DNA from: Clostridium neonatale
Lineage (GTDB): Bacteria; Bacillota; Clostridia; Clostridiales; Clostridiaceae
Direction: 5' to 3'
Assembly (NCBI RefSeq): GCF_001458595.1
Contig: NZ_LN890328.1
Location: 231,788 to 295,787, forward strand
Length of the DNA stretch: 64,000 nucleotides
The translations under genes and the position numbers were made by a program. The number at the start of each line of letters is the position of its first letter. Within the stretch, counting starts at the first letter, position 1. A model generated the notes under the pieces. The model did not search any database, was not told the DNA's origin, and was given only the letters and a program-made list of their open reading frames with translations. Positions 53,779 to 62,573 of this stretch are shown here, in pieces.

Positions 53779-53871
53779 TTTAAGAATTAAAGAACTTTAG
53801 AATTTAAGAATTTAAGAGTTTGAGAACTTAAGAAGTTAAGAATCTAAGAACTTAAGAATTTTAGAATTTAT
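53779..53871. repeat. AAGAATTT/AACTTAAG repeat cluster
   Basis: About eight tandem variants of TTTAAGAATT, AACTTAAG and similar short words, related to the repeats at 11311, 24694 and 27464. Confidence 0.55.
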
Positions 53872-53934
53872 GTCTTTTATTAAAAATGACATATGCAGAA
53901 AAATATTGATTTAGTATAAAAGTGCGTTCACTGT

Positions 53935-55208
53935 GATTCTGTTAGGTTGTTATGAAAAAATAGCTTAACATTTCGTAGAATTACTCGCTCTTTGAAAATT
54001 ATATAAGTTTGATTAATTTATTGCATGGCAAACAAGCTTGCAATAAATAGGATTTTTGCAGGTTAATCAAAGATATTGATTAACTAAATTAAGCAGCAAC
54101 AAACCAAGAATGTTTAGATTTGCTATCGCTAGCGAAGCCGGCAACTTCAGCTGGAGTATGATTGTTTAATGATCCATGAGGTCTTATAAAGTTATAGTGA
54201 AAGATAAATACAGATATTAAGTTATTAGCTTTCTCGAATGAATTAAAGCCTTTTTTAGCTTTATACCAAGCTTTAAAAGTTTTATTGAAAGATTCTATAA
54301 GATTATTACTTGTATCACTGGACATTGGTGCTACAGGAATATGCTTAGTATTTGGCAAAACTTTAGCTACAGCTTGATTATATGAAGGCAATCTATCAGT
54401 AATGAAATTACTAGGTTCACCAAACTTTTTAGCTTGATTAATTAGAGTAAAAGCAGAATCTTCACTACGTGATTTCGTAAGATGAAATGCTAATATGAAG
54501 CGTGTTTCTGAGTCTATAGCAAGCCATAGATAATACTTTTCGCCATTTATAAATACAACAGTTTCATCAGCGTGCCAATCGTCAGATTGAAGATTTAACT
54601 GATCTTTAAAGGAATCAGCTTTCAGATTGAAGAATGGTGCAAATTTATGAGCCCAACTCGCTATGGTTACATGGGATACTTTTATATTTGCTGTTGTATG
54701 TAGGAAATGTGCAATAGCTCGTGTTGATGTATTATTTAAGAAATATAATGTCAATGCTGTAAGAATAATATGTAACGGAAAGCGCATTCCTTTCATAGAA
54801 AGGGAGCCGGTTAGCTTTTCACTAGATGCATCATCAATATTTAAATTATGATGATGTACAATTACATGATTACATTTTTTATTGCCACATTTATATCGAT
54901 TATAGTGCTTATAAGAATGATGTAAGAATGTAGATTTACCACATTTAGGACACGTGGGGTATTTTGATTTCTTCGGCATGCTGACAGAGTCAGGAGCGAA
55001 TTGGCGTTTGCAGTTCTTACATTGATATTTTTGGTTAGCCTGCTTATCCAAACCAAACTTATATAGTTGGTCAGAGTGACAGCGAGGACATTTTACTTTA
55101 GTTTTGTTCATTGTTCTTCTCTCCTTTTCTAGGGGGATAATTGGTTCTAGTCAAACTTATTATATTTTCTAGTGTTGAGAAGAGCAATGTTCATATAACT
55201 TAACAGAA
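53935..55208 (-). mobile_element. Insertion sequence with zinc-ribbon DDE transposase
   Basis: About 1.27 kb. Ends show an imperfect inverted repeat: TTCTGTTAGGTTGTTATGAA (53937-53956) at the left against the complement of 55190-55208, TTCTGTTAAGTTATATGAA. Directly outside both ends is CGTTCACTGT (53925-53934 and 55209-55218), a probable target-site duplication. Insertion is in front of an hxlR-like gene remnant. Confidence 0.85.
54089..55111 (-). CDS. DDE transposase with N-terminal zinc ribbons (IS6/IS240-like)
   Basis: 340 residues. Two zinc ribbons at the start (KCPRCHSDQLYKFG; TCPKCGKSTF) followed by an integrase fold: WHADETVVFINGEKYYLWLA (first Asp about 180), FITDRLPSYNQAV (second Asp) and SNNLIESFNKTFKAWYKAKK (Glu). 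The C-terminal FIFHYNFIRPHGSLNNHTPA is the typical IS6/IS240 ending. The frame is intact and AAGGAG lies before ATG, so it is probably active. Family call by motif. Confidence 0.9.
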   Translation of the reverse strand: MNKTKVKCPRCHSDQLYKFGLDKQANQKYQCKNCKRQFAPDSVSMPKKSKYPTCPKCGKSTFLHHSYKHYNRYKCGNKKCNHVIVHHHNLNIDDASSEKLTGSLSMKGMRFPLHIILTALTLYFLNNTSTRAIAHFLHTTANIKVSHVTIASWAHKFAPFFNLKADSFKDQLNLQSDDWHADETVVFINGEKYYLWLAIDSETRFILAFHLTKSRSEDSAFTLINQAKKFGEPSNFITDRLPSYNQAVAKVLPNTKHIPVAPMSSDTSNNLIESFNKTFKAWYKAKKGFNSFEKANNLISVFIFHYNFIRPHGSLNNHTPAEVAGFASDSKSKHSWFVAA

Positions 55209-55234
55209 CGTTCACTGTAAATGGGAGATAAAAT

Positions 55235-55625
55235 ATGAAATTAAGAGAAGAATATACTTGTCCATTAGAATTAACACATGATTTGATACGCGGAAAGTGG
55301 AAGCCGATTATATTATGGCAGCTTGGAAAAGGTAATGCTTCATGTTTTCTATTTTACTACCAATACATCATCAATGCGTGTTAAACAATATATTAATAAT
55401 ACTAAAGCATGTATTTATTTTTGCGATAAAAGGTTCTTTAGAGGGGTAATGCTTAAAGGAACTATGGAAGTCCTTCAAGATAATAATTCCAAAGAAATGA
55501 TTTGGCAAGAAGGTGACACAATGTATTATTCAAAAGGTGCTATTGATCCAGATTATTGCGTTTTGAAGTTTACAGCAGAAAGTGGAAGATTTTATAGCAA
55601 CTTTAAATCAGAAGACCTTGATTGA
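55235..55625 (+). pseudogene. Chimera: HxlR regulator start joined to PNPOx-family end
   Basis: GGGAG and ATG 55235 lead into MKLREEYTCPLELTHDLIRG and KWKPIILWQLGKG, the start of HxlR winged-helix regulators. After about 35 codons (near 55335-55345) the sequence changes frame and becomes FYFTTNTSSMRVKQYINNTK followed by ACIYFC and GTMEVLQDN, the C-terminal half of a PNPOx-family flavin-binding protein ending at TGA 55625. Probably a deletion joined two neighbours. Adjacent to the IS, whose insertion may have helped. Confidence 0.8.
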
Positions 55626-55711
55626 TAAAAGCATATAGAAATATATGTTAATAATATATACAAAAAATAAAAAAAGGTATATACTATACCTTGAAAAGTT
55701 AAAAAAATATG

Positions 55712-55813
55712 TACAGAGTAGGTATTTGTGCGTCAAGTGTTAAGAGGACGGGAAGTTGTCTCTTAAACGAAAAACTCTAGCAGTTTGCGGTACAAATATT
55801 GCATTCCGCTGTA
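55712..55813 (+). promoter_or_regulatory. THF riboswitch upstream of folT
   Basis: Core sequences of the tetrahydrofolate riboswitch: GAGTAGGTATTTGTGCGTCA, AAGTGTTAAGAGGACGGGAA, TTGTC, AACGAAAAACTC, TTTGCGGTACAAATATTGCA and TTCCGCTGTA, with TACAG (55712-55716) closing on CTGTA (55809-55813). It lies before folT, as is usual for this riboswitch, and would switch off folate uptake when THF is high. Confidence 0.9.
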
Positions 55814-55815
55814 TT

Positions 55816-55840
55816 TAAAAGAGGTCTCTCTTTTATTTCA
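55816..55840 (+). terminator. Riboswitch-linked hairpin
   Basis: TAAAAGAG (55816-55823) pairs with CTCTTTTA (55828-55835), just after the aptamer. The T tract is short, so it may work by termination or together with later structure up to the folT ribosome site. Confidence 0.6.
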
Positions 55841-55947
55841 GCAGTAATTAAGTTATAAACTTTTCTTAAAACAACTAACTTTTTAAGTTTAGCTGAAATG
55901 ACCTTGCTTATTTTTAGCAGGATTAAATGAAAGGGGGATTTTTTGTT

Positions 55948-56493
55948 ATGAAAAATGTTGTAGAAGTGATGATTTCTTCATCAAAAGAATTAAAAAGTGT
56001 AAGAAACTTAGTGTTAGCTTCACTTTTAATAACAGTACATTTACTTTTGGATTTATTCACAATTCAATTACTACCAACGCTTCATATAAGCTTTGAATTC
56101 TTAGCGAGTGCAACTATTGGTATGTTGTTTGGCCCTGTAGTTGGAGGTATGTGTGGAGGATTATCAGATATAATCAATTATATACTTTATCCTAAGGGAG
56201 CATTTTTTCCGGGATTCACTATATCAGCTATAGTTTCTGGATTAATATATGGGGCAATGCTTTATAAGAAAGAAATAACATTAAAAAGATGTTTAGTTAC
56301 AACTACATTAATAATATTAATAGTGGACATTATATTAAACACATACTGGTTATCAATTCTTTATAAAAATGCATTTTTAGTATTATTTGGTCCGAGATTA
56401 ATTAAGAATCTTGTAATGATTCCCATAAACACTATACTTATGTATATTGTTTTAAAGAAAGTAAAAGAAATATCAGTGAAATTTAATATGTAA
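55948..56493 (+). CDS. folT: Folate ECF transporter S component
   Basis: 181 residues, five to six membrane helices. LVLASLLITVHLLLDLFTIQ and GMLFGPVVGGMCGGLSDIIN with YPKGAFFPGFTISAIVSGLI are the diagnostic FolT motifs. It binds folate outside and joins the shared EcfAAT module (not in this window). ATG 55948 with AAAGGGGGA; ATG 55927 is too early. Controlled by the THF riboswitch upstream, closed by a terminator. Confidence 0.94.
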   Translation: MKNVVEVMISSSKELKSVRNLVLASLLITVHLLLDLFTIQLLPTLHISFEFLASATIGMLFGPVVGGMCGGLSDIINYILYPKGAFFPGFTISAIVSGLIYGAMLYKKEITLKRCLVTTTLIILIVDIILNTYWLSILYKNAFLVLFGPRLIKNLVMIPINTILMYIVLKKVKEISVKFNM

Positions 56494-56500
56494 TTAAAGT

Positions 56501-56538
56501 AGTATGTATAGTGTTACTCTGGCTATGCATACTTTTTT
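56501..56538 (+). terminator. Rho-independent terminator
   Basis: AGTATGTATAG (56501-56511) with CTATGCATACT (56523-56533), one G-U pair, then T's. Confidence 0.85.
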
Positions 56539-56699
56539 ATTATGTTTGAAATTATACAATATATGGTGGTACTGTGAAAGCAATATAAAATGGATATTAA
56601 GATAGCGTTAAATATTATAAAGAATTATAATATATAGTGAGATTTAAAATACAATATAACCAAAGAGAAAAAATTATATTTATGGGAGAGAGATAATAA

Positions 56700-57701
56700 A
56701 TGAAAGTAAGTAATTTAGATTTTAATAAATTTACTAATAACTATATTTCAGAAAAGAGTTTTCAGGAAGAAATGAAAACTAAAGTTGAACCATATTTAGA
56801 TTCATTAAGAAAAGGTGGTTATTTAACTGGAAGTAATGGCTTGAAATTTTATTATGAAACTTTTATTAAGAAGAATTCAAAGGCAAGTATAGTTATATGT
56901 CATGGATTTGGAGAATTTATTGAAAGATATCATGAGCTTATATATTATTTCTTAAGAGAAAATTATTCTGTATTTATAATGGAACATAGGGGACATAGCA
57001 GATCAAGCAGACTTGGAAGTGACAAGTCACAAATAAATGTAGAAAAGTTTGATTATTACGTAGAAGATTTTAATAAGTTTATAGAACAAGTGGTAAATCC
57101 AGATAGCAGAGATAAAAAGTTATTATTATTTGCACATTCAATGGGTGGTGGAATAGGAACAGCATATTTGGAAAAGTATTCAACACGTTTTAAGGCAGCT
57201 ATTTTAAGTGCTCCGATGCATGAAATAAATACAGGAAAGTATCCAAAGATAGTGGCAGATATTGTTTCAAGATTAATGAAACTTATTAATAAAGGAGGAG
57301 ATTATCTTCCAGGACAAAAGGCATATAACAGTAATTATAAGTTTCCGGGAAAAGCAACTACATGTAAGGCAAGATATGATTATTCCTATAATAAAATGAT
57401 AGAAGATGAAGCATTTCAAAGCGGTGGATCATCAGCAAATTGGTATGTAGAAGCTTCTAAGGCAACAAAAAATATAATAAAAGAAAAAAATGCTTCAAAA
57501 GTAGAGATCCCAGTTATGCTGCTTCAGCCAGAGAATGATACTTATGTGATGCCAGAAGCTCAAAATACATTTGCAAAGTATGCTAAAAATTGTGAGCTTA
57601 TAAGAATTAAAGGCTCAAGGCATGAGTCTTTTAATGAAAAGGATGAAATAGCATTTCCTGTTTTTGAAAAAATACTTAATTTTTATAACAGTATAATATA
57701 G
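56700..57701 (+). CDS. Alpha/beta hydrolase, lysophospholipase/monoacylglycerol lipase type
   Basis: 333 residues, PldB-like. Oxyanion loop VICHGFGEF near 75, nucleophile Ser in FAHSMGGGIG (about 150), acid in PENDTYVMPEA (about 280) and His in KGSRHESFNEKDE (about 305). It probably cuts lysophospholipids or monoacylglycerols. GGGAGAG before ATG. No signal peptide. Single gene; the 195 bp after it hold no clear terminator. Confidence 0.87.
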   Translation: MKVSNLDFNKFTNNYISEKSFQEEMKTKVEPYLDSLRKGGYLTGSNGLKFYYETFIKKNSKASIVICHGFGEFIERYHELIYYFLRENYSVFIMEHRGHSRSSRLGSDKSQINVEKFDYYVEDFNKFIEQVVNPDSRDKKLLLFAHSMGGGIGTAYLEKYSTRFKAAILSAPMHEINTGKYPKIVADIVSRLMKLINKGGDYLPGQKAYNSNYKFPGKATTCKARYDYSYNKMIEDEAFQSGGSSANWYVEASKATKNIIKEKNASKVEIPVMLLQPENDTYVMPEAQNTFAKYAKNCELIRIKGSRHESFNEKDEIAFPVFEKILNFYNSII

Positions 57702-57895
57702 GTAAATAATATACTGATGTTAGTAAAAATAACATAAATTCAATAGATGATATGGTCGATTATAGGAAAATTTAAATGGAAATGTATTATCTTATTTATT
57801 AAATCTTTACCAAAATCATCAGATATGGTAAAATTAAATTAATAATTGATGGTAATTAATAATTATTATGATTTATAAAATTAAGGAGTGATAAT

Positions 57896-58243
57896 ATGTT
57901 ATTTATAGAATATCCTAAATGTACTACATGTAAAAGAGCATATAAATATTTAAATGAAAATAATGTAGAAGTTGAAAGAGTAAATATAGTTGAATGCACA
58001 CCAAGTAAAGAAGAATTATCAGATTATATGGAAAGAAGTGGACTTGAACCTAAGAAATTTTTCAATACTTCTGGAAAGCTTTATAAAGAAATGAACTTAA
58101 AAGACAAGGTTAAAGATATGTCAAAAGAAGAAGCTTGTGAGCTTTTAGCTACAAATGGAATGCTTATAAAAAGACCTCTTTTGGTTACAGAAGATAAGGT
58201 AATTGTTGGGTTCAAGGAAGATGAATACAGTAAAGTAAAATAA
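57896..58243 (+). CDS. ArsC/Spx-like protein with CxxC
   Basis: 115 residues, Spx/ArsC thioredoxin fold. FIEYPKCTTCKRAYKYLNEN carries a CTTC motif at residues 9-12, and GMLIKRPLLVTEDKVIVGFK gives the cis-proline end. Related to YffB/Spx oxidoreductase-like proteins. It is a distant paralogue of the gene at 49620. AAGGAGTG before ATG. Its 3' end runs into a long hairpin. Confidence 0.86.
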   Translation: MLFIEYPKCTTCKRAYKYLNENNVEVERVNIVECTPSKEELSDYMERSGLEPKKFFNTSGKLYKEMNLKDKVKDMSKEEACELLATNGMLIKRPLLVTEDKVIVGFKEDEYSKVK

Positions 58244-58277
58244 AGGACGCAAAATAAGAAGTTAGTGAGAAATAACC

Positions 58278-58468
58278 GAAATAAAGCTCTCAAATTCTGC
58301 TCGCTTGCTACAAAAAATGAACTAAGAATTAAAACATCAATGATTGTGCACAAAACTGTTTGCTCCAATATAAAATTTGACAAACAATTTTGGAACAATC
58401 ATTGATGTAATAATTCTAAAGTTCATTTTTTGAATGCAAGTCTCCGCAGAACATGAGAGCTTTATTTC
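58278..58468. repeat. 191-nt near-continuous hairpin (MITE-like or structured RNA)
   Basis: Arms 58278-58347 and 58395-58468 pair over most of their length with a few bulges (GAAATAAAGCTCTC, AAAAAATGAACT and ACATCAATGATTGT on the left have exact complements on the right). The middle is closed further by CAAAACTGTTTG/CAAACAATTTTG (58350-58361, 58381-58392) around an 18-nt loop. No coding content. No obvious flanking duplication. Confidence 0.8.
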
Positions 58469-58547
58469 TTTGTTTCATCTAAACTTATATTTTATATATA
58501 AATTTTACTATAGATTGATACTAAAATTATACATTAAACATAGTGTA

Positions 58548-58603
58548 TATAGGCTACAGTGAATAGAGATTTTTAACTTAATTCACTGTAGCCTATAATT
58601 TTA
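58548..58603. terminator. 17-bp perfect hairpin
   Basis: TATAGGCTACAGTGAAT (58548-58564) pairs with ATTCACTGTAGCCTATA (58581-58597), T-rich tail. No gene immediately upstream; the second of three hairpins in a 690-bp gap. Confidence 0.75.
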
Positions 58604-58767
58604 TATCTTAGTAATAGACATAGTTTTATATACAGCAATAAAAGAAGAATACTGAAATAAATTGTAAAATTAAACCTTATAAGTAATAAAAGATAAAATA
58701 TAAACCAAAATCTAATAATTAATTGTAGCTTTCATAGAAGGTATGATATGTTTTTGTACATTCACTA

Positions 58768-58812
58768 TTCAAAATTGTTTAAATGGGTAATTAAAACAAT
58801 TTTGAATTTTAT
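58768..58812. terminator. 13-bp hairpin before chromate transporter genes
   Basis: TTCAAAATTGTTT (58768-58780) with AAACAATTTTGAA (58794-58806), followed by TTTTA. The rest of 58244-58933 has no supported gene. Confidence 0.65.
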
Positions 58813-58933
58813 ATAGGATGTATTACTTATAAGTTATTGTGAAAAAATAATAGTGGCTTTGGTATTTAATTATGTTTAAAAATATATATTTATATAGAGA
58901 ATAATATAAACAAAAGAAAGAGGGATACCTTGG

Positions 58934-59476
58934 ATGAAAGAATTATTTGATTTATTTTTTACTTTTTGTAGAATTGGAGGACTGACTTTTGGAGGCGGAT
59001 ATGCAATGCTTCCTATGATACAAAAGGAAATTGTTGAAAATAAAAGATGGGCAACAGAAGATGAGGTCGTTGATTATTATGCAGTTGGGCAATGTACTCC
59101 AGGAGTAATAGCAGTTAATACAGCTACATTTATTGGATATAAAACAAAGGGTGTAATCGGAGCGTTGTTTGCAACATTTGGAGTTGTTTTTCCTTCACTT
59201 GTTATAATAATGATAATTGCAGCTTTTTTAAAGAATTTTGCAGAATTCGCAGTAGTAAAGCATGCTTTTGGCGGAATAAGAATAGCTGTTGTTGCACTTA
59301 TCATAAGTTCAATTATAAAATTATGGAAAAGCTCAGTTAAAAATTCAATAGGTATATTCATAGCAATAGCTGCTTTTATTCTTGGTGCAGTATTTGGTTT
59401 ATCACCAATTTATATAGTAATTGGTGCAGGAATAATTGGATTTTTAACTAAGAACATAGGAGGCAACAAGGCATGA
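58934..59476 (+). CDS. Chromate transporter, first half (CHR N-domain type)
   Basis: 180 residues, six membrane helices. IGGLTFGGGYAMLPMIQKEI and VGQCTPGVIAVNTATFIGYK are the CHR signatures. It is one of a pair of short CHR proteins that work together, as in Bacillus ChrA/ChrB-like pairs. AAAGAGGG before ATG. Its end overlaps the next gene's start by 4 nt (ATGA), so they are co-translated. The natural substrate may be chromate or another oxyanion. Confidence 0.9.
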   Translation: MKELFDLFFTFCRIGGLTFGGGYAMLPMIQKEIVENKRWATEDEVVDYYAVGQCTPGVIAVNTATFIGYKTKGVIGALFATFGVVFPSLVIIMIIAAFLKNFAEFAVVKHAFGGIRIAVVALIISSIIKLWKSSVKNSIGIFIAIAAFILGAVFGLSPIYIVIGAGIIGFLTKNIGGNKA

Positions 59477-60036
59477 TATATTTAATATTATTCTTTGAAT
59501 ATTTTAAGATAGGCTTATTTTCAGTAGGTGGAGGCCTTGCAACATTACCGTTTTTAATTGATTTGACATATAAATATAATTGGTTTGATCAAGCGATGCT
59601 TGCAGATATGGTTGCAGTTTCAGAGTCAACGCCAGGACCTATGGGAGTTAATATAGCTACGTATGCAGGGTTTGAAACAGGAGGCTTTATAGGAGGATTT
59701 ATAGCAACACTTGGCCTTATAACACCATCAATAATAGTGATTTTGATTGTTGCAAAGTTTTTAGAGAAATTTAAAAGTAATACTATCGTTCAATCAGTAT
59801 TTAATGGATTAAGACCAGCAAGCGTAGGACTTATTGCTGTTGCAGGATATGAAGTTGTAAAAATTGCACTTATTAATATTGATTTATATAAATTAAGCAG
59901 AAATATAATGGATTTAATTAATATAAGAGCATTGATTGTTTTCGTAATTATTTTTTATGCCATAATGAAATATAAAAAGCATCCTGTTGTTTATATAGGT
60001 GCAGCTGCTATAGTTGGCATAATATTAAAGTTATAA
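59473..60036 (+). CDS. Chromate transporter, second half (CHR C-domain type)
   Basis: 187 residues, five to six membrane helices: FKIGLFSVGGGLATLPFLID and VAVSESTPGPMGVNIATYAG match the second CHR repeat. Pairs with the preceding protein. GGAGG lies inside the previous gene before this ATG. Ends before a bidirectional terminator. Confidence 0.9.
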   Translation: MIYLILFFEYFKIGLFSVGGGLATLPFLIDLTYKYNWFDQAMLADMVAVSESTPGPMGVNIATYAGFETGGFIGGFIATLGLITPSIIVILIVAKFLEKFKSNTIVQSVFNGLRPASVGLIAVAGYEVVKIALINIDLYKLSRNIMDLINIRALIVFVIIFYAIMKYKKHPVVYIGAAAIVGIILKL

Positions 60037-60071
60037 TATGTATAATCTAAGATTCTTAAAACAATAGAATT

Positions 60072-60125
60072 AAAGAGACTACTTCAAGTACATTTAAATG
60101 ATATTTGAAGTAAGTCTCTTTTAAA
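60072..60125. terminator. Bidirectional terminator
   Basis: AAAGAGACTACTTCAA (60072-60087) pairs with TTGAAGTAAGTCTCTTT (60105-60121) with one bulged A, between convergent genes. Confidence 0.85.
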
Positions 60126-60140
60126 TTGGTTTCATTTCTA

Positions 60141-60716
60141 TTATCTTAAAAAGTCTTTTAAAAAGTTTTTAGCAGTTGCAGATGTTTTAGCAGTATTGAT
60201 CATATCGATTATTTCTTTTAATCTTTTATTTTCTGCATCGCTAAGTTTTGCACCGCTGTCTTTCTTTTTCATTAAATCCTGATATTCTTTATAGTTCTTG
60301 TCTCCAAGCTTTCCCTTTATGATACAGTCAACAACGTTTCTAAGGAAATCTTCTTGCTCCTTTGTAAGTTTGTCACCTTTTTCTCTGCATTTTTTTACTT
60401 CTTCTAATTTTGTGCATTGATCTTTAGAAAGATATTTCTTGTTTTCTTCACTAAAAATACTTTCACGTTTTTCTTCCTTTTTACAGTCATCCTTCTTTTC
60501 TTTTACTTCTTCTTTTTTACATCCGTCTTTCTTTTCTTCTTTTTTATCTTCTTTACAACCGCAACCATCTTTGTCTTTATTCTTATGATTTACAGTAGAA
60601 GACACATTGGCAACAGATATATCGTCAATAGATGCTAAAACTCTTTGAGGGATTGAAGATATACATCCCATGATTGCCAAAGAGGCTGCTATACATTTAA
60701 TAGTTTGCTTTTTCAT
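60141..60716 (-). CDS. Secreted Cys/Lys-rich protein
   Basis: 191 residues. Signal peptide (KCIAASLAIMGCISSIPQ) with cleavage near VLAS, or lipidation at C18 of AIMGC. A charged middle with regular Cys placed between Lys-Glu runs (DGCGCKEDKKEEKKDGC, KKDDCKKEEK), then a helical end (KYLSKDQCTKLEEVKKCREK). The Cys/His-like pattern could bind metal or form disulfides. No family recognised. Terminator shared with chrA pair. Confidence 0.65.
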   Translation of the reverse strand: MKKQTIKCIAASLAIMGCISSIPQRVLASIDDISVANVSSTVNHKNKDKDGCGCKEDKKEEKKDGCKKEEVKEKKDDCKKEEKRESIFSEENKKYLSKDQCTKLEEVKKCREKGDKLTKEQEDFLRNVVDCIIKGKLGDKNYKEYQDLMKKKDSGAKLSDAENKRLKEIIDMINTAKTSATAKNFLKDFLR

Positions 60717-60799
60717 TAGTTACACCTTCCTAACATTAAATTTCAATCATAGTATGTGATTTAATAAAAAAATTTATTAATAAAAATAAAAAAATATTA

Positions 60800-60855
60800 A
60801 AAAAAGAAGATATCTTAAAATGATAATAATGATTTTAAGATATCTTTTTCTCAAT
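60800..60855. terminator. Hairpin terminator of the DUF1002 gene
   Basis: AGATATCTTAAAAT (60808-60821) pairs with ATTTTAAGATATCT (60832-60845), with A's on the left (T tail for the minus strand) and T's on the right. Confidence 0.8.
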
Positions 60856-60933
60856 TTTTAATTACAGAAATTAAAAATAAACTATTTTAAATATGAAGTT
60901 AACATCCAAATATTCTTTTAATTATTTATTAGT

Positions 60934-62172
60934 TTAATTGTTATTTGTTGAATTAGTGTCTTCAGTATTATTTTCTGAATCATTGTTTTTTGAAGTATTA
61001 ACATCTTCAGAAGAATTATCTGTATTTACATCAGAATTGTTTTCATTTGAATTTTTATCTTCAAAATGAGTTTCAGTTTCTGCATCGTCAGGAATTATTG
61101 TTTCTTTATCTGAATTTTGTTGTGAACTATTACCTTCTGATTTATCTCCAGCAAATAAGTTTTTAAACCAATTAGATATTTTTCCAAGGAAACCTTCTTC
61201 TTTTGGAGTTTCAGTTTGAATTGCATCTGATTCAGTAGCATCAATTTGAGCAGTATCACCTAGTATGCTGTCATTTGTACTTTGAAGAATCCCTAAATCA
61301 CCATCGTTACTTCCTGAGAATAGATCTTTAAACCAGTTACCTATTGATTCAAAGAACCCAGAGGTCTTAATTTTTTCACCCATTGCTTTTAAATTTGCAC
61401 TTACATTATCAGAAACATTGTCCAAAGTGTTTTTCATAGTATCATAATCGTAATCTTGATCAGCAATTTTTTTCATTAGATCTTTAATTTGATCCTGCTG
61501 TTCGCTTGATAAAGTTATATTGTAATTATTAGTTACATTATTTATTGTTTCTGCAATTTGATTTACGTCTTTAGTATCATTTTTAATGATATCAGCTTTA
61601 ATATCATTCATAACGCCTGTTGCTTTGTCTTGTCCGATTTCTTCAGCTAAGTCACCAGTAGTTATTAATTCTTTAGAAGCAAGTTCTTTCTTTTCTTCAT
61701 CAAGCTTATTTCCAGTTGCATCTTCAAAAGCTTTCATTACACCAGTAAGTCCACCAGTTCCTGATACAGGAAATAATGAAGCCACAACAACGTTACAAGA
61801 ATCCATTCCAGATGTAGCTAAGGTACTTGCTATCATTGAACTTGTAACCCAAGTTAAATTTGCAGTTTTTACTTTTATTCCACTTCCTGACTTTGTAGGC
61901 TCAACATATGCACAAGAGTATGTTTTAGTTCCAATTTGGGATTCAGTAGCTATTCCTTCTAAGTATTTTCTTTCATCATCATTATTTACTTCAAGTATAA
62001 CAACTTGGTCTTTATTAACACCAAAGTATGTAAGCATTTTTTCTTTTTGCTCATTTGTAAGGTTAGCACCTAAAGTTACAACATTAGCACTATCAGCGTA
62101 AGCAAAAGAAAGATTATTAATAAGTAATGTACAGCTTAGCAAAATAGTAGCTATTAATTTTTTGAATTTCAT
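60934..62172 (-). CDS. Secreted DUF1002-family protein
   Basis: 412 residues from ATG 62172 (GGAGATA upstream; a start at 62196 is too early). Signal peptide LIATILLSCTLLINNLSFAYA. The DUF1002 domain (35-260) has TLGANLTNEQKEKMLTYFGV, YSCAYVEPTKSGSGIKV and LFPVSGTGGLTGVMKAFEDA. Two short repeats SIGNWFKDLF and KISNWFKNLF (about 285, 340) follow and the tail is Ser/Asn/Asp rich. DUF1002 is a clostridial exported family of unknown role, perhaps tied to sporulation or the wall. Confidence 0.85.
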   Translation of the reverse strand: MKFKKLIATILLSCTLLINNLSFAYADSANVVTLGANLTNEQKEKMLTYFGVNKDQVVILEVNNDDERKYLEGIATESQIGTKTYSCAYVEPTKSGSGIKVKTANLTWVTSSMIASTLATSGMDSCNVVVASLFPVSGTGGLTGVMKAFEDATGNKLDEEKKELASKELITTGDLAEEIGQDKATGVMNDIKADIIKNDTKDVNQIAETINNVTNNYNITLSSEQQDQIKDLMKKIADQDYDYDTMKNTLDNVSDNVSANLKAMGEKIKTSGFFESIGNWFKDLFSGSNDGDLGILQSTNDSILGDTAQIDATESDAIQTETPKEEGFLGKISNWFKNLFAGDKSEGNSSQQNSDKETIIPDDAETETHFEDKNSNENNSDVNTDNSSEDVNTSKNNDSENNTEDTNSTNNN

Positions 62173-62573
62173 TGATATTATCTCCTTTACAGTCAATTAT
62201 GTATTATGTCAAAAGAATTATACCACAAAATTTCTTAAAAAGTGTTTTCGAAAATATTATTTTTCTATTAATATTTTGAAGATACTAAAGGGTAAATTTA
62301 AAGATACTAAGAGATGAATATGATTAAAAAATATGCGTAAGGGTAAGAATGAAAAATATAATAATTTACCGCTTAAATAATAGTCAATAAATATATTTAA
62401 TGCATAAAGTATTAGTAAGATAAAATATTTTAATAATTATCTTCTCTTAAGATTAATGCTAAAAATTAAAACGAATTTATAAAAAATTAATAATTTATAA
62501 TCGAAACGATATCATAATTAGGAAAAAATTAAATGAAATGTTATAATATAGTTGGCGATAAGGGGGAGAAGTT

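Noticed and set aside
53760..53880. Simple low-complexity AT noise
   Set aside because: Not kept as noise because the same TTAGAACTTAAGAATTT words occur at three other places; it is listed as a repeat instead.
61586..62101. 171-aa plus-strand frame opposite the DUF1002 gene
   Set aside because: Lies wholly inside the coding part of the minus-strand gene and has no ribosome site.
62460..62573. LacI-type operator (ATCGAAACGAT) before the GH13 gene
   Set aside because: The sequence is only one half-site-like word and is not palindromic; no regulator gene is next to it.
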